Part shown: positions 27,598 to 38,418 of the stretch, in pieces | How positions within the stretch are numbered: the first letter of the stretch is position 1 | Layout of the letters: every line of letters begins with the position of its first letter | Source: Flavilitoribacter sp020436695 | GTDB lineage: Bacteria > Bacteroidota > Bacteroidia > Chitinophagales > Saprospiraceae | Direction: 5' to 3' | NCBI GenBank assembly: GCA_041392665.1 | Contig: JAWKLQ010000017.1 | Span: forward strand, 1-64,000 | DNA length: 64,000 nucleotides | Notes under the pieces: generated by a model | What the model was told of the DNA's origin: nothing | Database searches by the model: none | Seen by the model: the letters and a program-made list of their open reading frames with translations, nothing else | Position numbers and translations under genes: made by a program

Positions 27598-28611
27598 ATG
27601 ATCAAAATTGCCTGTATCGGAGCCGGCTATTTCGCACCTTTTCACGTAGAGGCCTGGCAGCGCATCCCCGAAGTGGAATTGGTAGCCCTCTGTGATCTCG
27701 ACTCGGAAAAAGCCTGGAGCCTGGCGTATCGCCATGAAGTTCCGGCCGTATACGATGATGTAGTCACCATGTTGGATCGGCACCGGCCCGATGTGATCGA
27801 CATTATTACTCCACCGGCAACCCATCTTCCGCTCTGCCGGCTGGCCGCTCAACGGGGCATTCACATCATTTGCCAGAAACCTCTGGCTCCTACGCTGACC
27901 GAAGCCCGGGAGATCGTCCGTCTGACCGAAGCGGCCGGTATTCGCTTTATGATACACGAAAACTTTCGCTTCCAGCCCTGGTATCGTCGGATCAAACAGT
28001 CGATCCGGGATGGCGATATTGGTGACCGTCTCCATCAATTGTACTTTCGAATGCGAACGGGTGACGGCTGGCCTACAGATGCTTATATGAACCGACAACC
28101 CTACTTCCGCAGCATGCCGCGTTTGTTGATCTACGAAACCGGTGTCCATTTCATTGACGTTTTCCGCTATCTGGCCGGAGAGATAAGTGCGATAACGGCC
28201 CGGCTCCATCGTCTGAATCCCCATATTGCCGGGGAGGATAAGGCGCTTTTGCTCTTTGATTTCGAAAGTGGGGCGCTGGGCGTCTGGGATGCCAACCGCT
28301 ACAATGAGCCTACAGACGGCAACCCTCGCTATACTTTCGGTGAAATGTTGGTGGAAGGCGACCGAGGCAGCATTCGTATGTATCAGGATGGTCGTCTTAC
28401 CCTCCAGCCACTGGGAAAGCAGGAAAGCCCTATCGCCTATTTCCATGAGGACCGGAATTTTGCCGGAGACTGTGTTTTCCATACCCAGCGTGCTTTCGTC
28501 AAAGCCTTTACACAAGGGCAGGCCTTTGAAACGAACGGAAGAGATTATCTGCGCAATCTCGAATGGCAGGAACACATTTATGAACAGACTATCCAAGATT
28601 TGCACGAATGA
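27598..28611 (+). CDS. Gfo/Idh/MocA family oxidoreductase
   Basis: This 337-residue NAD(P)-dependent oxidoreductase has an N-terminal Rossmann fold with GAGYFAPFH (8-16). The conserved Lys-Pro is in CQKPLAP (92-98; the usual Glu before Lys is Gln here), and the catalytic-type stretch ETGVHFIDVFRYL includes His184. I begin at the ATG at 27598, which starts the glycine-rich strand. The same frame stays open into the transporter gene upstream, but that extension is unlike the family. It probably oxidises or epimerises a sugar for the cassette. It lies 44 nt after the MFS gene and 100 nt before the sulfatase gene. Confidence 0.9.
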   Translation: MIKIACIGAGYFAPFHVEAWQRIPEVELVALCDLDSEKAWSLAYRHEVPAVYDDVVTMLDRHRPDVIDIITPPATHLPLCRLAAQRGIHIICQKPLAPTLTEAREIVRLTEAAGIRFMIHENFRFQPWYRRIKQSIRDGDIGDRLHQLYFRMRTGDGWPTDAYMNRQPYFRSMPRLLIYETGVHFIDVFRYLAGEISAITARLHRLNPHIAGEDKALLLFDFESGALGVWDANRYNEPTDGNPRYTFGEMLVEGDRGSIRMYQDGRLTLQPLGKQESPIAYFHEDRNFAGDCVFHTQRAFVKAFTQGQAFETNGRDYLRNLEWQEHIYEQTIQDLHE

Positions 28612-28711
28612 AAGTGTGGGTTTGAACGATAAAGCAACTTAAAAAGATAAATGAGCAATGGTGAAGTAACCGCCGGATTTAGCTTTAGCCTTAAGAAAAC
28701 CAACTAAGAAT

Positions 28712-30211
28712 ATGTACCGGCGTAATGTTTCGCACCTACTATTGCTACTTCTTTGCTGGCCCATAGGTTCCTGCAACCAGGCCGGCGTTAAATCCGAGGA
28801 TCAGATGCCTCCGGCCGAAGTCCGGCTCCCTAACATCATTTATATTCTGGTGGATGATATGGGCTATGGCGACCTGAGCTGCTTCGGCCAGCAGACCCTG
28901 AAAACGCCCAACATCGATCACCTTGCGGCTGAAGGTATGCGTTTTACCCGTCACTATGCCGGCTCTACCGTCTGCGGTCCATCCCGGGCATCCTTACTCA
29001 CCGGTAAACATACCGGCCATACTTCCGTGCGGGGAAATCAACCCAGTGGGCAGTTACTCCAGGTCGCTGAAGTGACCATCCCTGAAGTATTGAAGCGTGC
29101 AGGTTATGTTACCGGGATGGCGGGCAAATGGGGAGTAGGTCATCCTCCCCCTCCGGACGATCCCCTGATGAATGGTTTTGATCAGGCATTCGGCTACATC
29201 AATATGTGGCATGCCCATAACTTTTATCCCGAATTCCTGTACCGTAATGGACAACGACAGCCCATTCCAGGCAATGTGACCGACCGGACTTATCCCTACG
29301 AGAAATACCATCCGAACGGAATGCCGGAAGGTACCGGCGTAGCCAAAGAAAGAGCACAACACACCCATCCCCTGTTCGAACAAGATGCACTAAGATTTAT
29401 TGAAACCAACCGGGATACCACTTTTTTTCTATACCTGGCCCTGAACATTCCTCACGCGAATAACGAAGCCGGTTATTTTCTGGGGAATGGCATGGAAGTA
29501 CCCAGCTACGAGCCGTACGCCGAAAAAGACTGGCCCGATCCGGAAAAAGGATTTGCCGCTATGATCGACCTGATCGACGGTACGGTAGGCCGGATCAGCT
29601 CCAGGGTAAAAGAACTGGGTCTGGATGAAGACACCCTGATCATCTTTACCAGCGACAATGGTCCTCATCAGGAAGGAGGGCACAAAGCTGACTTCTTCGA
29701 CAGTAACGGTCCACTGCGAGGTACCAAAAGAGACCTATACGAAGGGGGCATCCGGATGCCGACCATTGCCCGTTGGCCGGGAAGGATCGAGGCGGACTCC
29801 CAGACCGATCACATCTCTGCCTTCTGGGATGTATTACCGACTTTTTGTGAACTGACCGGAGTGGCCGTCCCACCGCAGACCGATGGGATCTCTTTTCTGC
29901 CGACTTTACTGGGGCAGCATGCCGAACAACAGCAACATCCGTATCTGTACTGGGAATTCTACGAAGCCGGTGGAAAACAGGCTGTACTTGAAGGCGACTG
30001 GAAGCTGGTAAAACTCAACCTTCGGGATGAAACGGAAGAAGTAGTTACCGAACTGTACAACATTGGCGAGGATATCGGAGAAACCAACAACCTGGCCAAT
30101 GAAAATCCGGAAACAGTAGCACGCCTGGAACAATATATGAAAGCGGCCCACACTCCTTTTGCCGGCATCTCACTTTTTAAAGGAGGAGCCAATGCCGAAA
30201 CGGCTTTCTGA
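28712..30211 (+). CDS. Arylsulfatase lipoprotein (S1 family)
   Basis: This 499-residue sulfatase has lipobox IGSC (Cys21). Metal ligands lie in NIIYILVDDMGYGD (Asp48, Asp49), and the signature CGPSR gives Cys88 as the formylglycine precursor, followed by ASLLTGKHTGH. FTSDNGPHQEGGH and RGTKRDLYEGGIRMP are typical of the C-terminal half of arylsulfatase-A-like enzymes. It differs clearly from the two sulfatases of the leftward run, so the polysaccharide probably bears several kinds of sulfate ester. The GH27 start follows 67 nt downstream. Confidence 0.93.
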   Translation: MYRRNVSHLLLLLLCWPIGSCNQAGVKSEDQMPPAEVRLPNIIYILVDDMGYGDLSCFGQQTLKTPNIDHLAAEGMRFTRHYAGSTVCGPSRASLLTGKHTGHTSVRGNQPSGQLLQVAEVTIPEVLKRAGYVTGMAGKWGVGHPPPPDDPLMNGFDQAFGYINMWHAHNFYPEFLYRNGQRQPIPGNVTDRTYPYEKYHPNGMPEGTGVAKERAQHTHPLFEQDALRFIETNRDTTFFLYLALNIPHANNEAGYFLGNGMEVPSYEPYAEKDWPDPEKGFAAMIDLIDGTVGRISSRVKELGLDEDTLIIFTSDNGPHQEGGHKADFFDSNGPLRGTKRDLYEGGIRMPTIARWPGRIEADSQTDHISAFWDVLPTFCELTGVAVPPQTDGISFLPTLLGQHAEQQQHPYLYWEFYEAGGKQAVLEGDWKLVKLNLRDETEEVVTELYNIGEDIGETNNLANENPETVARLEQYMKAAHTPFAGISLFKGGANAETAF

Positions 30212-30278
30212 ATACTTTCCAATCATCATTGCAAAGTGGCCGGAATTTCACACTAATTCATTTTACAGCAAGCAAAAC

Positions 30279-31741
30279 ATGAAAAGACTTACCTATCCGA
30301 TACTATCATTACTGGCGATCTGGGTCTTTAATAATGCCTGTACACCCGCAAATTCAGAAAATCTGACGGTACCGCTTACTGAGCCATTAGAAGCCGCTCT
30401 GAGCGATAAATTTGAACAGGTGGCTATAACACCTCCAATGGGTTGGAATAGTTTTGATGCCTATGACTGCAGGATCGACGAAACGGACTTTCGGAAAGTC
30501 GTGGATTACATGGCGGATAATATGAAAGAACTGGGTTGGGAATACGTGGTGATCGACTATATCTGGTGGCATCCCGATCCCGGTAATTGGGAAACTCCGA
30601 GGCGTTTCGGTCATCCCAATATCCGGTATAAAGATAACGGCGAGCCCCTACATCCGGAATACATTACCATGGACGAATATGGCCGCCTATTACCTTCGGT
30701 TGAGCGTTTCCCTTCGGCTGTTGATGGCCGGCTTCAAACCACTAGCAGATTATGTGCATAGCAAGGGGTTGAAGTTCGGCATTCACATCATGCGGGGGCA
30801 TCCACCGCTATGCGGCTTTTAAAGATACGCCGATCAAGGATTCGGAATTTACGGTCAAAGTAGATATCGCCGGAATCTGGGACACCCGCAACTGGTGCAA
30901 CCATATGTACGGAGTAGATCCCACCAAAGAGGAGGCCGCTCAAGCTTATTACACCCCCGTTTGAACTTTATGCCGACTGGGAGTGTGGATTATATCAAGG
31001 CCGACGACATGATGTTCCAGGATTACCACCGGGGTGAGATCGATATGATGTGGCTGTGCCATCCGCAATAGTGGCTGGCCGATGGTTTTAAGTCTGTCCT
31101 GCGGCGAAGCACCACTGGGACGGGCAGACCATCTGGCTAAAAAATCCAATCTGTGGCGTATATCTGCCGATTTCTGGGATGAATGGGACCATCTCCGGCA
31201 TAGCTTCGATCTGCTCAATTCCTGGACATCGAGCCGTTCTGAGAATCACTGGCCGGATGCTGACATGCTACCGGTTGGCCGCATCTCACTAAACGGCAGA
31301 CCACACGGTCCGGAAAGAATGTCCAATTTTACCGAACCTGAACATTATGCTTTAATGACGCTGTTCTCCATTGCCCGTTCACCTCTGATGTGGGGAGGAG
31401 ATCCACTGACTACTCCCGTAGAGACGGTTGATCGCTTTCTGCGCAATAAAGAAGTCATCTACGTGAATCAGCACAGTGCCGACAACCGTCAGATCATCAA
31501 CCACCGGGGAACAGCCATCTGGATTGCAACCGATCCGGAAACAGATGACCGCTTTCTCGCTCTATTCAATCTGAAGGATGAGAAAAGCCAGGTGGAATTT
31601 AATTTTGAGCTAGAATATCTCAGAGATGCCTATCTGGTCCGTGATCTGTGGGCACAACGGGATCTCGGCATTTTTGAAAAGTCTTTTAGTGCTGAACTAC
31701 CCGCTCATGGTGCCGGCTTGTACCGGCTCAGTAGTAAATAA
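30279..31741 (+). pseudogene. Glycoside hydrolase family 27-like enzyme, five apparent frameshifts
   Basis: Joined in three frames, this region encodes a complete GH27-like protein. It has an N-terminal signal with Cys21, TPPMGWNSFDAYDC, a nucleophile region DYIKADDM, an acid/base region LWRISADFW, and a C-terminal beta-sandwich ending near 31741. The reading frame breaks five times: near 30728, in the G5 run 30794-30798, in the C5 run 30955-30959, at 30981-30984 (GAGT where one codon is expected) and at T31057. Each break is fixed by removing one base, and family-like sequence continues on both sides. Catalytic residues are kept. So this is either a clustered sequencing or assembly error or a very young pseudogene. 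Intact, it would remove terminal alpha-galactose or beta-L-arabinopyranose. Confidence 0.85.
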
Positions 31742-31901
31742 TCCGGAAGATATTCAACTGAGTAATCTGAGACTATTTTTGTATTTTGACTCTCTCAATG
31801 CAATTTAGCCGGCAACTCCAAAAAACGGCTGCGAGCCCCGAGATCTTGACGATTAAGACGTTTGACAAAGTACCGCTTTATTATTAGCGTAACTCCTTTT
31901 T

Positions 31902-34900
31902 ATGAGAAGCAAGCATTACGCCATTATTCTTGGCTTTATGCTGAGCATAACGGCAATATCCGCCCAACACACCAATTATCAGTTTCGCCATCTTACGGTC
32001 GACGACGGTTTGGCGCATACTGATGCCACCTGTATTGCACAGGATACGAACGGCTTTATCTGGATCGGTACTTATTTCGGGTTGAATCGATTTGACGGCT
32101 ACGAACTTAAATCTTTCGTCAATGAGCGAAAATCTACCCAAAGTGCCTACCGTAATCGGATTAACGGCATGTGTATCGACGACGATAATAAGATCTGGCT
32201 GGCTTCCCAGGGTGGACTGGAATGTTTCGACATCACCACTGAGCGATTTTTACCCCTCGAATACCCGCAAAGTCAGAAAGATATTTTCAACAAAGAGATA
32301 ATTGATGTAGAGGTCGGTCCGACTGGTCAGGTATTGATCAGTAAAAAAACGGGGTTTTCAATATTTCGCCTTGTAAATGGCAGTCAGCTGGAGCCCGTCG
32401 ATCAGCCTGCCTTCCTGGATGATTTGGACTGTCACAATGTGGAGAGTGATACAAAAGGGAACTTCTGGCTGGCCACTTCGCAGGGTTTGATCTATATTTC
32501 AGCCGACCTTAAGGAAGTCCGGAAAATAGAGCTGGTCGATCAGTTTAATACCGTATTCAACTACCTCGACGATCTTTCTTTCGCTGACATACACTCATCC
32601 CAACTTTGGCTGACCACCGGCCCCTATCTTTTACACCTGGATATCTCAAGGCTGAATGCCGGACAGCACCAGGCAGTGGTTCATTCCATCGATCTGCATC
32701 GTGATCATCCCGAAGATGAAGTGCTCGGCAACCGCAATTCAACCCTCAATGCTCTTATCGCGGACAAAAACGGAAGTTTATGGATCGGAACGGCCTCCGG
32801 ATTAATACATTATCAGACAACCGACGGTGCTACACGGGTCTATACCAGTGCATACCCGCTCAACAAATATGCGCTCACTTCCAAGCATGTTAATGATCTT
32901 TTTGTCGATTTTTCGGGCTGTCTCTGGATCACTACTTATGGCGGAGGCGTCAATTACCTGATCTAAACCAGAAACAGTTTTATCTCTTGCAGCAATGACC
33001 CCTATTGGAGATAACACCCTTTCCGGAAACTATGTCCGGGCATTACTCGAAGATGAACGAGGGAATATCTGGATCGGTACCCGGGAAGATGGGCTGAATT
33101 ATTACGATTTCTCCACTCATCAATATACTTCCTATCGGCACGATCCGAATGATCCTTCCAGCCTGAGCAGCAGCGATATCCGTGCTTTGGCCTACGACGG
33201 TGCGCATCGCCTTTGGATAGGTACGGCCAAGGGAGGGATCAGCATCCTGGATGCTGCAAGCGGTAATTTCCATCATTTGCAACAGGAAGTTGAACCGTCA
33301 CAGAGTCTCACCAATAACACCATTTTTTCCCTGACCAAAGATAAGTTCGGTCAAATGTGGGCCGGATCATGGCAACGGGGCCTCAATCGCATCCGGTATC
33401 AGAATGAGGACAATTATTCGATAGAGCAGATCATGAACGAAAGTGAGGGGGACTATCGGATCAGTTCGAACCGGACTTCTTATGTATTTGCCGATGAGAT
33501 CTATCCGGAAGTGTTCGTTTCTACGGATAAAGGACTGGACCGCATATTTCTCAAACCGGACGGCAGTATTGAACGCATTGTGCATTACCGGGGTGAAGAC
33601 GAACAGGATCATACCCTTAGTTCCAACTATATCTGGCCGGTGGAGCGGATCAATGATAGTACTCTTTGGGTCGGCACTATCGGTGGCGGTCTGAATAAAT
33701 TGATACTGGACGACGCTAAAGACGGCTACTCTGCAGTCCACTTTTCCATTGAGGAGGGCGCTCCTTCTGCCGATATTGAAAGTATGTTATTGGATGAACA
33801 CGGCCGGGTTTGGATGGGAACAAAAGGGATCTCCATGTTCAATCCGGCAACTGAGACTTTTCGCAATTTCGACATCAATGACGGTCTGCAAAGTAACAGT
33901 TTCAAGATCGGCGCGGCCTGTAAAGGAGCCAGTGGGCGGATGTATTTCGGCGGTACCCGAGGCATCAATTTTTTCTATCCCGATAGTATACGGCTAAACG
34001 AAGAAAAACCGAAAGTGGTACTTACCGATCTGGTGATCAATAACGCTTCCGTCAATTTGGGAGAAAAAAAGAATAAATGGATCATTCTGGATCAATCTAT
34101 TAATGAGAGCGAATGGATACATCTCAGCCACCTGGAAAATAACCTGTCCATCAGTTTTGCCGCCCTGCATTATGCCAATCCGGGTAAATGTAACTATCGT
34201 TATAAGTTAGAAGGTTTCGATGAAGATTGGATCGCGACGAATGCCGGTAACCGGAAGGCTACCTACTCCAATCTGGACTACGGCGATTATGAGTTTAAAG
34301 TATCCGCATCAAACGGCGACGGCATTTGGAGTGATGAAGTCACCAGTCTCCGGATCTCTGTATACGCTCCCTGGTGGCAGACCGGTCTGGCGTATTTCTG
34401 CTATGCCCTGCTCTTTATGCTGGCGTTAGGCGGTATTTACTACGCACTGATCCGTTGGTACAAGCTCAAACAGGCTTATGAGATCAGTCTGCTGGAGGAA
34501 AAACAAATGAAAGAATTGCATCAGATCCGCCTGCAATTTTTTACTAATATCTCCCATGATTTCAAAACGCCGCTTACGCTGATCCTGAATCCCCTGGAGA
34601 ACCTGCTTCATCAACAGGTTGGAGAGCGGAAAGCCCGGAGATACTTTCACCTGATGTACAATAACGCCAAACGATTGCTCCACCTCGTAAATGAGCTAAT
34701 GGACTTCCGGAAGGTGGAAACCGGAGCATATCGCCTGGACGTCAGACAAGCCGATCTGGAGCAAACCGATCGGGATATTATGGATAATTTTGATGAGCAT
34801 GCCTTGTCAAAGGATATTCAATTCTCCTTTCAATCACTGCGCGATAGCTCCGAAAGTTACTTTGATCGTAATGTGCTGGAAAAGATCCTCATCAATTTAC

Positions 34901-36156
34901 TGGGTAATGCCTTTAAAAACACCGAACCTTCCGGCACGGTCTCTCTGAAACTCTATGATCACTACGAGCAATTCCATCCTGAATTTGCTCATTCTTTTAA
35001 GATTAAAAGTGAATATCGATCCGATGTCTACTCCTGGTTGCATATTAAAGATACCGGGACGGGCATCCACAAGGATCATCTACCGCTCATCTTTGATCGC
35101 TATTTCAGTACGAACCGGGAAGGAGGAGCCGAAGTGAATACTGGTATCGGTCTGGCACTGGTAAGAAGTCTGGTGCTCTTACACAAAGGAGAACTATCCA
35201 TTTACAGTGAAGAAGGAAAAGGCACGGAACTACTGATCGGCTTTCCTAATCAGGCTCGGGACTATGACCTGGCCAGAGAAAACAACGTACCACTCTCCAA
35301 TGAAACTTTGTATCAGACCGTGCAGGATGAACTGCTGAACGTTGATGAAGTTGTAGCAGAATCCCTTTCTTTCCGGGATGCGCAGGATGCCTACCGGCCC
35401 CGGATACTCATCGTTGAAGATAACCGGGAGTTGAGGGATTTCATCCGGGACACCTTCGAAAAAGAGTTTCACGTCATTGAGGCGGGCGATGGAAAAGAAG
35501 GTCTCGCACTCGCCCGGAAGGAACCTCCCGACCTGATCATTAGTGATGTGATGATGCCCAAAATGGACGGCATAACACTCTGCGAGATCATTAAGAACGA
35601 CGAGGTGTTGAACCACATTCCCTTTATTCTGCTGACGGCAAAATCTTCAGTTGAAAATAAACTGAAAGGAGTAGAATCCGGAGCGGATTACTATTTCACC
35701 AAACCGGTGAATATCCGGATGCTCCAGGCCACCATCCAAAATATCATCCATTCGCGCAGCAAGCTCAGGGAGCTCTACGTGAAGAATGCATTTTCCAAAG
35801 CCAGAGAAATGGCCGTCAATGAAAAGGAAAAATCTTTCATGGAAAACCTGGTGCAGATCGTGGAGGACAATATCGAAAACAATGATTTCGATGTTGATCA
35901 ACTTTGCCGGGAGATCGGTATGAGCCGAACCAAACTGTATAATAAGGTGAAGAATATTACCGGAAAATCAGTTGGAGAACTGATCCGCAGTCTTCGACTC
36001 AAAAGGGCCGCTCAGCTCCTGGCCAGCGAAGATGTATCCGTTATCCAGGTCATGTTCCGGGTGGGCATTCAGAGTCAGTCCTATTTTGCCAAAGCTTTTA
36101 AAAAGGAATTCAACAAGACGCCGTCCCAGTTCGTAAAAGAGCTCGAACAAACTTAA
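31902..36156 (+). pseudogene. Hybrid two-component system regulator (HTCS), broken by two frameshifts
   Basis: The gene encodes a one-protein sensor-regulator of polysaccharide loci. It has a signal peptide (about 1-21), a periplasmic two-component propeller with repeated G-IWIGT units, and a Y_Y_Y domain. These are followed by a membrane helix (near 34390-34440), a HisKA domain with NISHDFKTPL (about 34545) and HATPase boxes. A receiver has phospho-Asp in LIISDVMMPKMDG (about 35550), and an AraC-type DNA-binding domain ends at 36156. The frame breaks at about 32959, where TAA follows at 32964, and again at about 32996-33001. Between the breaks the third frame reads DLNQKQFYLLQQ, exactly what the propeller family shows. 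Two missing bases explain both. It likely controls the divergent runs from 20.8 kb. Confidence 0.88.
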
Positions 36157-36158
36157 TA

Positions 36159-37361
36159 TCAATCACTCACCGTTTTTTCATCGGTCAGGTTGCGGATGTC
36201 ATCCCGGTGTTCCTGGAATCTAACCTTTAGTTTGTACTTACTGTTCATAGCCTTGATTACCGGCATAAACATGGTGTTCATCAATTCCACGGCTTTCTCC
36301 TGGGCCCGTTCCATCGAATTGTCCATACGGGCTTCCCGCCGGAATTCATCCCTTAGCAGGTTGAAGCTTTCGTTAAAGTTCACATCCTTCAGTTCCCGCA
36401 GCCAGCCGATATCCAGTTTATCGATCCTTGGGTATACTTCATGCGATAATATGGTAGGTTCCGGAAGAGTAACCGTCACTACGCCACTCTTTTCGTTGAG
36501 GTCGACTTCGAAATAATCATCGAGTTTGAAGCCGATCTTGAGGATACTGATGGCCGTTATTTCCACATCACTGGAAGAAACGCTAAAGCCCCATATCTTG
36601 GTTTGCAGCGTTTTATTAATGCCCTTCTTATCCCTTACTTCGAAGGTAGCCAGTTCAGCGATAGTTCGCTGTATTTTCTCCTCCATGATCCCCTTCGATC
36701 GTCCGAAATCTTCGATCGATGCCCGGTCTTTCAGGCGTTGCATCATGGGGCGCAGCGCTTCATTGATGCCCACCCCACAGGGGGTATCGGCATTATCCCC
36801 TTTAATGTACATCGTCCCGCCTCGGGTCTGTACCACCTGGGTGATGATCTGGGTGATCAGGAAGCAGGTATAGCGCGATGCGACCTGTTCCAAAGCGTCG
36901 GTCGCATTCGTCGATTCATTATCATACCAGGATTGATATAAGGTCGAAGTGGTATCTTTTAACTGGATGAAATCATTATAATACAGATCGCTCAGATAGG
37001 GATGTTGCCGTTCGTATTCCTGATAAACTGCCGTTTTCAGGCTGTCCGGTAGTCCCATTCTTTTGGCCACGTGATCTATTATGGAACGGTTGAGATTATA
37101 CACCAGATCGTCGAACTCACGCCGGTAGCGCCTGGGATTTTCCAAAATGGCAACGGCATTCTCCGTATCGATCTTAGCATCGAAATCCGCCGGCAGATAA
37201 TTGACCTGATATTCCTTCGGCACATTGGTAAGGTACCTCCTCCACTACCCTGATAGTACCGGAACAACACCACTCCGACGAAACTCAGGATCAACACCAA
37301 TAGCAGCAATCGGGCGGATTTCTTGGTACTAGTGGGTGAAGAGAGGATGTTTTTGTGACAT
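36159..37361 (-). pseudogene. DUF4230-like membrane-anchored protein, two apparent frameshifts
   Basis: The main reading frame (36159-37223, starting only at a GTG) lacks an N-terminus. In another frame just upstream lies a basic stretch and a single membrane helix (TKKSARLLLLVLILSFVG, about 37270-37325), and the only sensible ATG (37361) is in a third frame. Two single-base changes join them: one in the T5 run 37350-37354 and one in CCTCCTCC at 37236-37243. The rebuilt protein of about 400 residues has an N-terminal anchor and a long soluble domain ending with LNEKSGVVTVTLPEPTIL-type sequence. This resembles DUF4230 proteins, whose function is unknown. It is convergent with the HTCS gene (2 nt between stops). 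Confidence 0.65.
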
Positions 37362-37501
37362 TACTGCTTTTTTTCAAATTGATTATCCAAAATAATAATT
37401 TCTAATATGAAACGTGAGTTTCTCCACCGGTGTTCTATATTTACGAGCGCGAAAATTACGACTTTTATTTCTATTTTAGTCACAGACAACTGTAATTCAG
37501 G

Positions 37502-38335
37502 ATGATCAATCCAAAGCTGACGATCAATTGCCGGGGAACCCTGCTGGACTTAACCGGCCCCGTGGTAATGGCCATCCTCAACATCAATGACGATTCCTTT
37601 TTTCCGGGAAGCCGTTTTACTGATCCGCAGCTCATTGTGGAACAGGCCGGGAGGATGCTGATGGATGGAGCCCAGATACTGGATGTCGGTGGGATGTCAT
37701 CTCGTCCGGGAGCTCCGGTAATCGAAGAACAGGTAGAACTTGACCGGGTACTTCCTGTGGTCGAATTACTCCAACAGATGTATCCCAAAGCCATCATTTC
37801 CGTAGATACGGTCAGGGCTAAAGTGGCAGAAAAAGCAATTGAAGCCGGTGCCTCCATCATCAATGATATTTCAGCCGGTCGCATCGATCCGGAAATGTAT
37901 GCAACCGTAGCCGCCTTACAGGTCCCCTACGTGCTGATGCACATGCAAAAGCGTCCGGAAAACATGCAGGAAGCACCGGCCTATGAGCATGTAGTACAGG
38001 ATGTACTGGATTTTATGATCCGGGAAATTGCGATCTTGCGGGAACTGGGCCTTAAGGATATCATTGTTGACCCCGGTTTCGGTTTCGGAAAAAGTATTGA
38101 ACACAACTACGACATCCTACGTTCCCTGCATGTATTCCAGATGCTGGAAACTCCGGTTTTGGCGGGTCTGTCCAGAAAATCAATGATCTATAAACCACTG
38201 AATATCAAACCTGAAACTGCATTAAATGGAACCAGTGTCTTACATTTGGCCGCGCTGCAGCAAGGTGCCAGGATACTGAGAGTACATGATGTAGCACCGG
38301 CAATGGAAGTGATTAAATTATTTGAGCTGTTGTAG
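37502..38335 (+). CDS. folP: Dihydropteroate synthase
   Basis: This 277-residue cytosolic enzyme condenses 6-hydroxymethyl-dihydropterin pyrophosphate with p-aminobenzoate in folate synthesis. TIM-barrel motifs are clear: VMAILNINDDSFF (the NxTxDSF pterin loop, here NINDDSF), ILDVGGMSSRPGAP, VDTVRAKVAEKA, INDISAG, VDPGFGFGKS and GLSRKS. Length is normal. It starts a rightward housekeeping block with the membrane protein gene at 38419 and tamB. A TATATTTA element (about 37434) resembles a -7 box but is one base off. Confidence 0.96.
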   Translation: MINPKLTINCRGTLLDLTGPVVMAILNINDDSFFPGSRFTDPQLIVEQAGRMLMDGAQILDVGGMSSRPGAPVIEEQVELDRVLPVVELLQQMYPKAIISVDTVRAKVAEKAIEAGASIINDISAGRIDPEMYATVAALQVPYVLMHMQKRPENMQEAPAYEHVVQDVLDFMIREIAILRELGLKDIIVDPGFGFGKSIEHNYDILRSLHVFQMLETPVLAGLSRKSMIYKPLNIKPETALNGTSVLHLAALQQGARILRVHDVAPAMEVIKLFELL

Positions 38336-38418
38336 CAGTAAAACGAATACATCCGTATCAATTACCGCTTAATGCGGGCTCAATTTCGTTTATAATCCGA
38401 TACTTTCGACCATAAAAC

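Noticed and set aside
27568..28605. Long open frame antisense to the Gfo/Idh gene (345 codons)
   Set aside because: Mirror of a well-supported coding frame; no recognisable motif.
30700..31080. Programmed +1 frameshifting in the GH27 gene
   Set aside because: Five shifts at unrelated sequences without a shared slippery site are far more easily explained by errors or decay.
31902..32966. Independent periplasmic sensor gene split naturally from a kinase gene
   Set aside because: The peptide in the third frame between the two halves fits the propeller family, so one gene was broken.
37079..37309. Separate small membrane protein gene
   Set aside because: Only its first 25 residues are meaningful and they are the missing anchor of the DUF4230 protein; the rest is out-of-frame sequence.
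38364..38378. folP terminator (CCGC / GCGG hairpin)
   Set aside because: Four-base stem is too weak and no T run follows directly.
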